From positions 29,293-93,292 of the forward strand of contig NZ_PGVH01000017.1 in NCBI RefSeq assembly GCF_004168585.1: 64,000 bases of DNA, in the 5' to 3' direction. The notes below the pieces were generated by a model. It made no database searches. It saw only the letters and a program-made list of their open reading frames with translations, and was not told where the DNA came from. The number at the start of each line of letters is the position of its first letter. Within the stretch, counting starts at the first letter, position 1. Origin of the DNA: Shewanella sp. OPT22. Its GTDB lineage: Bacteria; Pseudomonadota; Gammaproteobacteria; Enterobacterales; Shewanellaceae. The translations under genes and the position numbers were made by a program. Shown here piece after piece: positions 56,145-64,000 of this stretch.

Positions 56145-56942
56145 TTAAAAGCGGCCTACTAGCCTTGCCCCCCAATTGGTACCATCTTCTTTAGGCTCGT
56201 ACTTTTTATCGACAGATAAATCCAGTGATAAGTTGTCCGTCAGACGTAAGAAATAGTTCGCTCGTCCGCCATAGGATTTATCTTCATGATTACCATCCGA
56301 ATAAAAGCCGCCGACAGAAAACGATTTAGTAAAGAAGTAATCGGCTTCAGCTAAATACCCATGCGAATCCGATTTATAATCGGAAATCTTATACTCTTTG
56401 AATAGGTACTCTGCTTTTAGGAGAAAGCCCATATCGCCGCTGGTTTGAATAAAGCCTTTTGCGCCAATGGCATACTTGTCATAGTCATACTTGGCAGGAG
56501 AGATATCGAGTTCAAGGCGTTGAGCCGAAATATACACTTTTGCCGTGTCGCTAATATAATTACCGAGCTCTAATTTATAGGTGTCTTCACCTGTTCCTAG
56601 GTCATCGGTATAGTCGTATAAGCCAGCAACAAACCAATGGTCACCAAAAAATAACTTACCTTTTATGGTATAAGCATCGAAGTCATCACGATGTTTATAT
56701 TTTAAATGCACCTGTGAGGAGTGAGCCAAAAATGCATTTAAACGGTAAGGCCCCTTATTCTGATCAACACCTTTTGAATAATACGTGTAATCACCAATCC
56801 AATATGCATCAGAATTTGGTACAGAAGTATTGTCGTATGTTCCAATACCACCTTCATGGTGGTACTTTTCATCTTGAGCTGCATAAGAGGATAGGCTTAT
56901 ACAACCGATGAGCATTGCGAGTTGAGTACGATTAAATTTCAT
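56145..56942 (-). CDS. Putative outer-membrane porin, paralogue 3
   Basis: 265 residues from the chosen start, with a signal peptide (MKFNRTQLAMLIGCISLSSYA) and barrel-like chain ending LVGRF. Family marks GPYRLNAFLAHSS and HWFVAGLY. AAGGA sits 6 bases before the ATG at 56942; an ATG immediately upstream is equally close. Most similar to paralogue 4 (LNAFLAHSSQ, YFLRLTDNLSLDL against YFIRILDNLSLDL), so these two are probably the most recent duplicates. Confidence 0.8.
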   Translation of the reverse strand: MKFNRTQLAMLIGCISLSSYAAQDEKYHHEGGIGTYDNTSVPNSDAYWIGDYTYYSKGVDQNKGPYRLNAFLAHSSQVHLKYKHRDDFDAYTIKGKLFFGDHWFVAGLYDYTDDLGTGEDTYKLELGNYISDTAKVYISAQRLELDISPAKYDYDKYAIGAKGFIQTSGDMGFLLKAEYLFKEYKISDYKSDSHGYLAEADYFFTKSFSVGGFYSDGNHEDKSYGGRANYFLRLTDNLSLDLSVDKKYEPKEDGTNWGARLVGRF

Positions 56943-57028
56943 CATTCGTCCTTGCAAACCATTCATGAACTCAATGAGTTTATGACAGTCCTTTATAGAG
57001 TAATTAGTTAAATCAAATCTTAGTTAGA

Positions 57029-57832
57029 TTAAAAGCGTCCAACGAATCTTGCTGACCAATTGATGCCTGAGTCTTTATCCTCTGGCTCAAAGTATTTACC
57101 CGCTGTGAGATCTAAAGATAAATTGTCTAAAATACGAATAAAATAGGCAGCTTTAACACCATATTGAGCATCATCATTATTCCCATTTTCATAATGGGCA
57201 TCGATAGAAAATGACTGATTAAAGAAATACTCAGCATGGAGTTTGATGTTATTGGTATCCGACTTTGGAGCACCGGTTTCAACATCCTTAAATAAGTAAG
57301 CTGCTTTTAGTAATACACCCGTATCATTAGGCAGAGAGATAAAACTTTTAACGCCAAGGCTGTATGTATCGATTTCTAGCTTACCGTTTTTATCACCCAA
57401 ATCATCACGCTCTGCTGATACATACACTTTGGTGTAGTCATTGACATAGTTACCGACTTCAAAATGATATCTATCAAAGTAGTCACCGTACAGTTCAGCT
57501 CGCTCATATTCACCGGCGATGAACCAGTGATCTCTTACAAACCATTTTCCCTTGATGCCATAATCATTGTCATCTTTTTTATGACCATACATGAGGGTCA
57601 GCTGAGAGCTATGAGCCAGAAAAGCATTAAGAATATAAGGGCCTTTGGTTTGCTCAATAGGCTTTGCATAGTAGGTGTATTGACCTTTCCAATAGGTATC
57701 GGAATTGGAATTCCCAGTTTGGTCTTTAGCTTGCAGACTCACTTCATGTTGATAATCTAAATCAAGCGCTGAAAAGGCACTGAAGCTGGTTAAAGCGACA
57801 CTAGAGATAATAAGCTTAGATAACGATTTCAT
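57029..57832 (-). CDS. Putative outer-membrane porin, paralogue 4
   Basis: 267 residues from the ATG at 57832 (GGAGG lies 10 bases upstream). Signal peptide MKSLSKLIISSVALTSFSAFSA, then a barrel-like chain with GPYILNAFLAHSS and HWFIAGEY, ending FVGRF. First gene of the tandem set in the direction of transcription. What these barrels transport is not evident. Confidence 0.8.
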   Translation of the reverse strand: MKSLSKLIISSVALTSFSAFSALDLDYQHEVSLQAKDQTGNSNSDTYWKGQYTYYAKPIEQTKGPYILNAFLAHSSQLTLMYGHKKDDNDYGIKGKWFVRDHWFIAGEYERAELYGDYFDRYHFEVGNYVNDYTKVYVSAERDDLGDKNGKLEIDTYSLGVKSFISLPNDTGVLLKAAYLFKDVETGAPKSDTNNIKLHAEYFFNQSFSIDAHYENGNNDDAQYGVKAAYFIRILDNLSLDLTAGKYFEPEDKDSGINWSARFVGRF

Positions 57833-58024
57833 CGGGATCTTTCCTCCATGAAAGTAATATTTCAAATCCAATGAAAGTGTAGTTACAAATTTGATATTTG
57901 CTTAACTTAATCGATCTCGGTGAATAAGATAAACAAGAATTAATCAAGTTTAATCGGTTCATTTAATTCAGTCACAAGGTGAAGTGGTATGCTTTGACGG
58001 GATATCGGTCATAAGGGCGGAGTC

Positions 58025-59251
58025 ATGGCTGAAGCAGCTTCAAAACAAGCAATATCATTAACGCCGAACTATTTACAATCTCAGGCCGATTACCAGTTAA
58101 GTGGTATAGCTGAAATATTAAAAACTCAGTTGAGCCAAACCTATACGCAAGGCAAATCGCAGAGTATTCATACTCGCCCACCGGATGGTTTGGAATGCTT
58201 TCAATATCTCTATGAATCGGGTGTAAACCAGCAGCAAGCCATTGCTAATTTAATCAATGCAAGATCATTTCATGACTTTGATGCTGCAGATGCCTTTCAG
58301 AGTCAACATTCAGAAATGTCGGCTTCAAAAAACACTCCAGTTGCGCTTTTTAAGTCATTAGACAAGGATATGAAGCTGGGTGGTGTCTATAAGAAAGATG
58401 AGATTTTACTTGGGCTGGTGGAGTGCGTTCGAATGCTCGAAAGCGATAGCTCTATCTCAAAAAAAGATGTCGATACTGCGAAAGCACTAATGCGAACCAT
58501 TGCGGGACTCAATGATGATAAAGTCCCTAAATCGCTTGCTTACTTAAAAGTGATTGAAGAACGTTTACGTGATGGAACTTTAGGCGGTGAAAGACGAGAT
58601 CAAATTATAGAAAAAGCCACAATGCCAGAGTTTATTAGCTTTGCTCATCTCTATATTACAACTCAATTACAGCTGTATCAGATCCCCAGTGCTGAGCTCG
58701 CAGAGGATTTAAAAATAGTGATCAAAGCGTTACCGAAAGGAGATAGAGGGTTCGTCGAAATAGGTGCAGGTAGAGCGATGACCACAGTCGCACTCAAAGA
58801 AAGCAATGGCGAGACAACGGGCTTAAAAGGGTGTGCCACAGATAAAACGCCACCTAAAAAAAGGTTCGGGGGTGAAAAAGTATATCCATATGATCAAAAA
58901 AAGGTCATCAAAAATTATGCTGCTGGTAAGCCGATGGTATTCATCGCCGCAGCCATTGAAGAAGACATGCTTAAAGAACTGTGTGAATTTGCCAAAGACT
59001 TCAAAAAACCATTCTCGTTGATTTTACTTGGTGATAATTTCCAAAAACATTTGGATAAACATTCGAGCAATGTTTCATATGTTCAGTTACAAATCCCGAG
59101 TTATGTTTCGCTCCAACATCCAAATGGTGTGCATTTACTCATGTATAATCAAGATCAAGATACGACAGCAATGAAATGGGTACAGAATGCACTACCACAA
59201 TACTCTCAAGGAGAGGCAGTGAAAGTACAGTCGTCAACAGTGAAACCTTAG
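58025..59251 (+). CDS. Unknown protein, methyltransferase-like second half
   Basis: 408 residues with no recognised family. The first half is mainly helical, without signal peptide. The second half has a Rossmann-like order of motifs: FVEIGAGRAMTTVALKE (243-259) resembles SAM motif I, MVFIAAAIEED (304-314) and FSLILLGDN (330-338) resemble later core strands. Motif IV is not obvious, so catalysis is uncertain. The gene stands alone between the barrel genes and an M20 hydrolase. GGAG lies just before the ATG. Possibly an effector-type protein; unproven. Confidence 0.7.
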   Translation: MAEAASKQAISLTPNYLQSQADYQLSGIAEILKTQLSQTYTQGKSQSIHTRPPDGLECFQYLYESGVNQQQAIANLINARSFHDFDAADAFQSQHSEMSASKNTPVALFKSLDKDMKLGGVYKKDEILLGLVECVRMLESDSSISKKDVDTAKALMRTIAGLNDDKVPKSLAYLKVIEERLRDGTLGGERRDQIIEKATMPEFISFAHLYITTQLQLYQIPSAELAEDLKIVIKALPKGDRGFVEIGAGRAMTTVALKESNGETTGLKGCATDKTPPKKRFGGEKVYPYDQKKVIKNYAAGKPMVFIAAAIEEDMLKELCEFAKDFKKPFSLILLGDNFQKHLDKHSSNVSYVQLQIPSYVSLQHPNGVHLLMYNQDQDTTAMKWVQNALPQYSQGEAVKVQSSTVKP

Positions 59252-59370
59252 TCATCAAAAAAACAGGCAACACATGTTCACACTTAGTTACTAAAAATAT
59301 CGGGCAAATAGTTAACAAACTGTAAAATTGTCGGTAACGTAGCGTTCTAAAATGACACGGATGGATCGCT

Positions 59371-60672
59371 ATGCTTAACTTCAAAATGTCGTTATCTTTA
59401 TTCACACTGGTAATGGCCCCCCTCGTTTTTTCAAAAGCATCAGCTGCTGATGCTAAGCTACTCACAAATAGTATCGAAGCTAAAGTTATTGAGTTGCGCA
59501 GACAGTTGCACCAATATCCAGAGTTATCAAATCGAGAAATTCAAACCAGTAAACTGGTAGCAAAAGAGTTACGTGCGTTAGGACTTGAAGTTAAAACTGG
59601 TGTTGCCCATACCGGTGTTGTTGGGATACTTAAAGGCGGAAAACCAGGTCCTCTGATCGCTTTGCGTGCGGATATGGACGCGTTACCCGTCACTGAAAAA
59701 GTCGAGTTACCATTTGCATCAAAAGTGACCGCTGAGTACAGAGGTAACAAAGTTGGGGTAATGCATGCCTGCGGACATGATACCCATGTAGCGATGCTAC
59801 TTGGCGTAGCTCACAATCTTACAAAAATTAAAGATCAGCTAGCGGGCGATGTGATGTTTATTTTTCAGCCAGCTGAAGAAGGTGCACCTGAAGGGGAAGA
59901 AGGTGGTGCAGAGTTAATGCTCAAAGAAGGTTTGTTTACCGCGAGAAAGCCTGAAAAAGTGTTCGGATTACACGTCAGCTCTAGTATGCATACTGGTACC
60001 ATTGCCCTACGCAGCGGCCCTGCGATGGCCAGTGAAGATTCATTTACCATCAAGGTCAAAGGTAAACAAACTCACGGCTCGCGTCCGTGGCAAGGTGTCG
60101 ACCCAATCGTAGCGTCTGCGCAAGTGATCAATAGTGTTCAAACCATCATCAGTCGTCAAGTAGATGTGACAAAAGCCCCAGCCGTCGTCAGTTTTGGTGC
60201 CATCAATGGTGGCGTCCGTTCGAATATTATTCCTGATGAAGTAGAACTGATTGGTACCATCCGTACGTTCGATCAAGCAATGCGAAAAGACATTAAAAAG
60301 CGCTTGGGTGAGATAGTTACGAATGCTGCAGCAACATTAGGGGCAACAGCGACAACCAAAATTGATGATGGTTATCCGGTTACTGTGAACAATCCAGAAT
60401 TAGTAGCAAAAATGCGACCAGTACTAGCCACTGTTGTAGACGAAGGCAAATTGATTGAGCCAAGCTTAATTACGGGAGCAGAAGACTTTTCTTATTATGC
60501 ATTGGAAACGCCAGGACTCTTCTTTTTTCTAGGCGTCACACCACCGGATCAAGATTTAAAGAACGTTGCCAGTAACCACTCTCCTCACTTTTATGCGGAT
60601 GAATCTGCATTCAAAATTGGGGTAGAGGCGATGACCAAATTAGCAATGACAGAACTTAACGTTAAAAACTAA
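59371..60672 (+). CDS. Exported M20 amidohydrolase
   Basis: 433 residues with a signal peptide (about 1-26, cut near SKASA). Dinuclear metal site residues: ALRADMDALPV, MHACGHDTHVAML, PAEEGAPEGEEGGAEL and a late His. This is the M20D group (IAA-amino acid/hippurate/N-acyl amino acid hydrolase-like). It probably deacylates N-acyl amino acids in the periplasm. It is followed by two peptidase genes on the same strand. Confidence 0.92.
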   Translation: MLNFKMSLSLFTLVMAPLVFSKASAADAKLLTNSIEAKVIELRRQLHQYPELSNREIQTSKLVAKELRALGLEVKTGVAHTGVVGILKGGKPGPLIALRADMDALPVTEKVELPFASKVTAEYRGNKVGVMHACGHDTHVAMLLGVAHNLTKIKDQLAGDVMFIFQPAEEGAPEGEEGGAELMLKEGLFTARKPEKVFGLHVSSSMHTGTIALRSGPAMASEDSFTIKVKGKQTHGSRPWQGVDPIVASAQVINSVQTIISRQVDVTKAPAVVSFGAINGGVRSNIIPDEVELIGTIRTFDQAMRKDIKKRLGEIVTNAAATLGATATTKIDDGYPVTVNNPELVAKMRPVLATVVDEGKLIEPSLITGAEDFSYYALETPGLFFFLGVTPPDQDLKNVASNHSPHFYADESAFKIGVEAMTKLAMTELNVKN

Positions 60673-60719
60673 AAAAGGTGAGAACTCTCAGCCTTAACAA
60701 TGAAAAATAGGGAACGATA

Positions 60720-62054
60720 ATGAAGCGCACATTAACAGCTTTAAGTCTATCTCTGGGGTTAATGTTTACCGCAAACTCGGTACAAGCAGAAACCACAGCA
60801 GCAGATGTGAAAAGCTTTACCTTAAAAAATGGCATGAAAGTTATGGTATTGGAAGACCACTCAATACCCAATGCCAATATGTATCTATTTTGGAAAGTTG
60901 GCTCCCGCAATGAAGTACCTGGTATCACGGGTATTTCTCATTTCTTCGAACATATGATGTTTAACGGTTCGAAAAAGTATGGTCCAAAAATGTTTGACCG
61001 TACGATGGAAGCCGCTGGTGGCGCTAACAATGCATATACCACAGAAGATTTAACGGTATACACAGACTGGTTTCCAGCGAATGCGTTAGAAACAATTTTT
61101 GACCTGGAAGCTGACCGTATCGAAAATCTCGATATTGATCCTAAAATGGTCGAAAGTGAGCGCGGTGTTGTCGCTTCTGAGCGTACAACTGGATTGGAAA
61201 ACTCAAACTGGAGAGCGCTTTCGGGCCCGGTAAAAGGCGTCGCATTTCTCGCACATCCCTATTCTTGGTCAGTGATTGGTCATGAATCTGATATCCATGC
61301 TTGGACTTATGATGATTTAGTGAAATATCACAAAACTTATTACGCACCGAACAACGCAGTTGTTGTGATTGCTGGTGATGTAAAACTGGATAATGTGAAG
61401 AAGTTAGCCAAGCAATATTTTGAGCCAATTCCAGCTCAAACTCCGCCAGCTAAAGTGCGTACGGTAGAGCCAGAGCAAAAAGGCGAGCGCCGAGTTTTTG
61501 TTGAAAAAGCGTCAGTGAGTACCCCTAATGTGATGTTGGCGTACCATATTCCGAATGCAAAATCGGCTGATTACTACGCCCTCGACATTTTATCTTCAAT
61601 TTTAAGCGCAGGTAAAAGTTCACGTTTGTATAAAGGTTTAGTTGATAAGCAAGTTGCGATTGCCGCTGAAACGTACATGCCGACAGCGTTTGACCCTAAT
61701 CTATTTTATGTTTATGGCATTGCCAGCCCTAAAGTATCGGAAGAAAAATTAGAAAAAGCACTGATTGATCAAATCAATTTAATTGCTGAAAAAGGTGTGA
61801 CTCAACACGAGCTGGATAAAGTTAAAAACATCAAGCTAATGGATTTCTATCGAACCATGGAAACCATTAATGGTAAAGCCAATACCATTGGTACTTATGA
61901 ACTTTACTTTGGCGATTACAAAAAGTTATTTGATGCGCCAGAGCTATACAGCAAGGTAACGCCTGAAGATATCCAACGTGTTGCTCAAACATATCTTAAA
62001 AAATCTAACCGCACAGTGGGCGTTTTAGCGGCTCATGAGGAGAAAGATCAATGA
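60720..62054 (+). CDS. Exported M16 zinc peptidase, catalytic subunit
   Basis: 444 residues with a signal peptide (cut near SVQA-ET). The inverted zinc motif HFFEH is in GISHFFEHMMFNGS, with the third ligand Glu in the downstream helix (MVESERGVVASERT). Pitrilysin/processing-peptidase fold. GGGAA precedes the ATG. It overlaps the next gene by 4 bases, and the two products should form a heterodimer. Confidence 0.94.
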   Translation: MKRTLTALSLSLGLMFTANSVQAETTAADVKSFTLKNGMKVMVLEDHSIPNANMYLFWKVGSRNEVPGITGISHFFEHMMFNGSKKYGPKMFDRTMEAAGGANNAYTTEDLTVYTDWFPANALETIFDLEADRIENLDIDPKMVESERGVVASERTTGLENSNWRALSGPVKGVAFLAHPYSWSVIGHESDIHAWTYDDLVKYHKTYYAPNNAVVVIAGDVKLDNVKKLAKQYFEPIPAQTPPAKVRTVEPEQKGERRVFVEKASVSTPNVMLAYHIPNAKSADYYALDILSSILSAGKSSRLYKGLVDKQVAIAAETYMPTAFDPNLFYVYGIASPKVSEEKLEKALIDQINLIAEKGVTQHELDKVKNIKLMDFYRTMETINGKANTIGTYELYFGDYKKLFDAPELYSKVTPEDIQRVAQTYLKKSNRTVGVLAAHEEKDQ

Positions 62055-63526
62055 AGCCATCTAAAATGACAACGGCCATTAAATCGAAATGGATGCTTGG
62101 TTTAGCGTTAAGTTGTGCGGTCACACTTTCTGCTTGTAATTCAACGCCAGCACCACAAGCAGCAAAAGCTGAGGTGGTCGATACTGGTAGCTTTAAAATG
62201 CCAACCTATGAAACCTATCAATTGGCAAATGGGTTAACAGTCTATTTAATGCCACAAAAAGAAGTGCCATTGATCACGGTTAATGCTGCAATTAAAGTCG
62301 GTAGTGTTAATGATACCTTAGGTGGAGAAGCTCGCTTAACAGCGAAGAGTCTGATGCTTGGTGCTGGGCAGTGGTCAAAGTCTGAACTTGAACAAACCAT
62401 TGATTTTATGGGCGCAAGTTTAACCACCAATGCGAGTAAAGAGGGCAGTTTCGTTCGCAGTGACTTTTTAGCTAAAGATCTCGATAAGATGTTACCGATC
62501 ATTAAAGCGGTATTGCTTGAACCAAGCTTTAAAAACAAAAAGTTTGATAGTAAAGAGTTCGCTAAGCTTAAGCAGCGTGAAATTGCAGGTCTTGGGCAAG
62601 CTAAAGAAAGCCCTCGTAATGTGATTGGTCGTTACTTTGACCGAATGATATTTGCTGATACACCTTATGGTAAGCCAAGTTCAGGTAATAGCGACAGCCT
62701 TAAAAAACTTGATGTAACCAAATTAACAGCGTTTTATAGGGCTTACTATCAGCCACAAAATACGGCAATCAGTGTTGTGGGTGATTTTGATGTAACACAA
62801 ATGAAAGCCAAGCTCGATGCTACGTTTGGTGCGTGGAAATCAACGTCAAAGATTCAGCAGCCAAACTTGGTTGCCCTGCCAAAGCCGACTAAGAGTAATG
62901 TTTTATTGGTTAATAAAGGTGATGCTATTGAAACGACCTTTTTAATTGGCGGAAAAGGCATTCGTTTTGATAACAAAGATCGCGTTGGCTTAACGGTTGT
63001 AAATACGATTTTAGGTGGTCGTTTTACGTCATGGCTAAATGACGAATTGCGTGTAAATGCTGGTTTAACTTACGGTGCTCGCTCGGCGTTTGTGCCTTAT
63101 GCGAAAGACGGTATCTTCCGCATTAGTACTTTCACCAAAGAGGCGACGACTAAAGAGGCAATTGATTTAGCGATTAAAACTTACAGTCGTTTATGGGAGC
63201 AAGGTATCGACCAAGCAACGCTTGATTCAGCAAAAGCGTATGTGAAAGGCCAATTTCCACCACGATACGAAACCAGTGGTCAGCTTGCCAAGCTTTTAGG
63301 TGATATGTACTTATACGGTTTTGATGACAGTTATATCAATGAATTTCAGGCCAAAGTGGATGGTTTAACACTTGATGAAACAAAACGTTTGGTAAATCAA
63401 TATTTCCCTAAAGATAACTTGCAGTATGTATTGATTGGTAATGCTGAAAAAGTAGCGCCAATTGCTAAACAGTATGGTGACGTAACTCAAGTGGATATCA
63501 AAGCTGTAGGATTTAACGCCCAGTAA
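62051..63526 (+). CDS. M16 peptidase-like lipoprotein, non-catalytic partner
   Basis: 491 residues. The signal ends in a lipobox (TLSACN, Cys near 29), so it is membrane-anchored. At the place of the zinc motif it has GEARLTAKSLMLGAG, lacking HxxEH, so it is not a zinc peptidase by itself. The C-terminal M16 domain with the substrate-binding Arg/Tyr region (ELRVNAGLTYGARS) is retained. Such pairs mirror the beta/alpha subunits of mitochondrial processing peptidase. Confidence 0.93.
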   Translation: MKPSKMTTAIKSKWMLGLALSCAVTLSACNSTPAPQAAKAEVVDTGSFKMPTYETYQLANGLTVYLMPQKEVPLITVNAAIKVGSVNDTLGGEARLTAKSLMLGAGQWSKSELEQTIDFMGASLTTNASKEGSFVRSDFLAKDLDKMLPIIKAVLLEPSFKNKKFDSKEFAKLKQREIAGLGQAKESPRNVIGRYFDRMIFADTPYGKPSSGNSDSLKKLDVTKLTAFYRAYYQPQNTAISVVGDFDVTQMKAKLDATFGAWKSTSKIQQPNLVALPKPTKSNVLLVNKGDAIETTFLIGGKGIRFDNKDRVGLTVVNTILGGRFTSWLNDELRVNAGLTYGARSAFVPYAKDGIFRISTFTKEATTKEAIDLAIKTYSRLWEQGIDQATLDSAKAYVKGQFPPRYETSGQLAKLLGDMYLYGFDDSYINEFQAKVDGLTLDETKRLVNQYFPKDNLQYVLIGNAEKVAPIAKQYGDVTQVDIKAVGFNAQ

Positions 63527-63549
63527 ATGAGGTGTTTATTTAGTTAAAA

Positions 63550-63576
63550 GGCATGATTTTTATCATGTCTTTTTTT
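63550..63576 (+). terminator. Terminator after the M16 pair
   Basis: Arms ggcatgat (63550-63557) and atcatgtc (63562-63569, one G-U pair), tttt loop, then seven T's. Confidence 0.8.
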
Positions 63577-63753
63577 ATGTCTGTGGCGCTCATCTGTAGC
63601 ACTCAATAATAACCAGCTGTTTCTGATAATTTGCAACTGAACCTGTTTCATTCACAATCTATGATCATGAACGTGAAAATTATTTAATGATTATATTTTT
63701 GAAAGTAATGGTAGGTTTAAGGGTATGTATCTATTTTATAAGTGGTTTTAAAT

Positions 63754-64000
63754 ATGGAGCATGTATTAACTCCGAATCCTCAATTACTACGAGGTTATCA
63801 TGAAAACCAAACTCCTAAAGCTCCTGAAGTTGTTAGCGAAGAACACGATTGGCTCGATATAGGCGCTGAGATAGAGGCTCTTAAAGTGGATCTAAAAGAG
63901 GATGTCTCTTCCTTTAAAACGTTAACTTTTGATGAGAAAATTAATAAAGATACGTTAAATAGTTTACCGCTAGAATATCCGCAACATCCTATGATTTACC
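63754..64000 (+). CDS. Unknown protein, 3' end cut off
   Basis: Open frame from the ATG at 63754 to the window edge, 82 residues visible. The start (MEHVLTPNPQLLRGYHENQTPK) is followed by an acidic stretch (VVSEEHDWLDIGAEIEALKVDLKED). No signal peptide. It lies 227 bases beyond the M16 terminator without a strong ribosome-binding site. The acidic flexible N-terminus is like those of the kinase-like proteins at 32212 and 37051, so it may be another accessory effector-type gene; too little is visible to assign. Confidence 0.5.
   Translation, partial: MEHVLTPNPQLLRGYHENQTPKAPEVVSEEHDWLDIGAEIEALKVDLKEDVSSFKTLTFDEKINKDTLNSLPLEYPQHPMIY

Overview
The window reads as ordinary chromosome of a moderately AT-rich marine gammaproteobacterium, most like the Shewanellaceae (Shewanella/Parashewanella). 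Supporting this are the ftsY-ftsE-ftsX-rpoH order, ompR-envZ, glnL-glnG with an NtrC box, a LiuR-type operator before the ETF-ubiquinone oxidoreductase, a Moco riboswitch before moaA, an FMN riboswitch before ribB, and interspersed hairpin repeats. The genus assignment is inference; no rRNA or tRNA gene was seen. Start codons were chosen by Shine-Dalgarno position where possible.

Layout. 1-4074: cell division (ftsY cut by the window edge, ftsE, ftsX) and heat-shock sigma factor rpoH. 4077-4922: gene-free, hairpin-rich. 4923-7206: small secreted protein, Lrp-type regulator, divergent amino acid exporter. 7262-10666: TonB-like protein, membrane protein, Fe alcohol dehydrogenase, DUF4124 protein. 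10703-13182: nitrogen control glnLG behind an NtrC site. 13193-16025: drug exporter, uracil-DNA glycosylase-like protein and an unknown HAD-like protein. 16158-21826: ompR-envZ, SIMPL protein, peroxiredoxin, rsmJ, LemA-like protein, candidate small RNA, pseudouridine synthase. 21842-24352: two-component system with a small exported protein.

24609-30080 is one molybdenum unit on the minus strand: Moco riboswitch, moaA-B-C-D-E, then modA-B-C, so cofactor synthesis and molybdate uptake are read together. moeA and moeB lie further right (38702-39955 and 35910-36680), separated by a kinase-like gene and a 265-bp MITE-like inverted-repeat element. Around them are two divergent protein kinase-like genes (32212-33402, 37051-38550), an unknown gene (35421-35921), glycerate kinase and a short-chain dehydrogenase. 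40204-42376: ferritin, a 46-residue membrane protein, ribB with its FMN riboswitch, and a GIY-YIG protein. 42435-48387: a repeat-built lipoprotein, M14 peptidase, an orphan short LeuA/NifV-like synthase, a DTW-domain protein, a small exported protein and a methyltransferase.

48572-54181 is a reductive pyrimidine (or hydantoin) catabolic cluster: omega-aminotransferase, semialdehyde dehydrogenase, ureidopropionase-type hydrolase, dihydropyrimidinase. It is followed by four tandem outer-membrane barrel paralogues (54252-57832), an unknown methyltransferase-like protein, an exported M20 amidohydrolase, an active/inactive M16 peptidase pair, and the start of another unknown gene at the right edge.

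The least explained material is a scattered set of lone genes (15162, 32212, 35421, 37051, 58025, 63754) that interrupt conserved neighbourhoods. Several have Ser/acid-rich N-termini and eukaryote-like or degenerate enzyme motifs. They look like effector-type accessory genes, but no secretion system is visible in the window.
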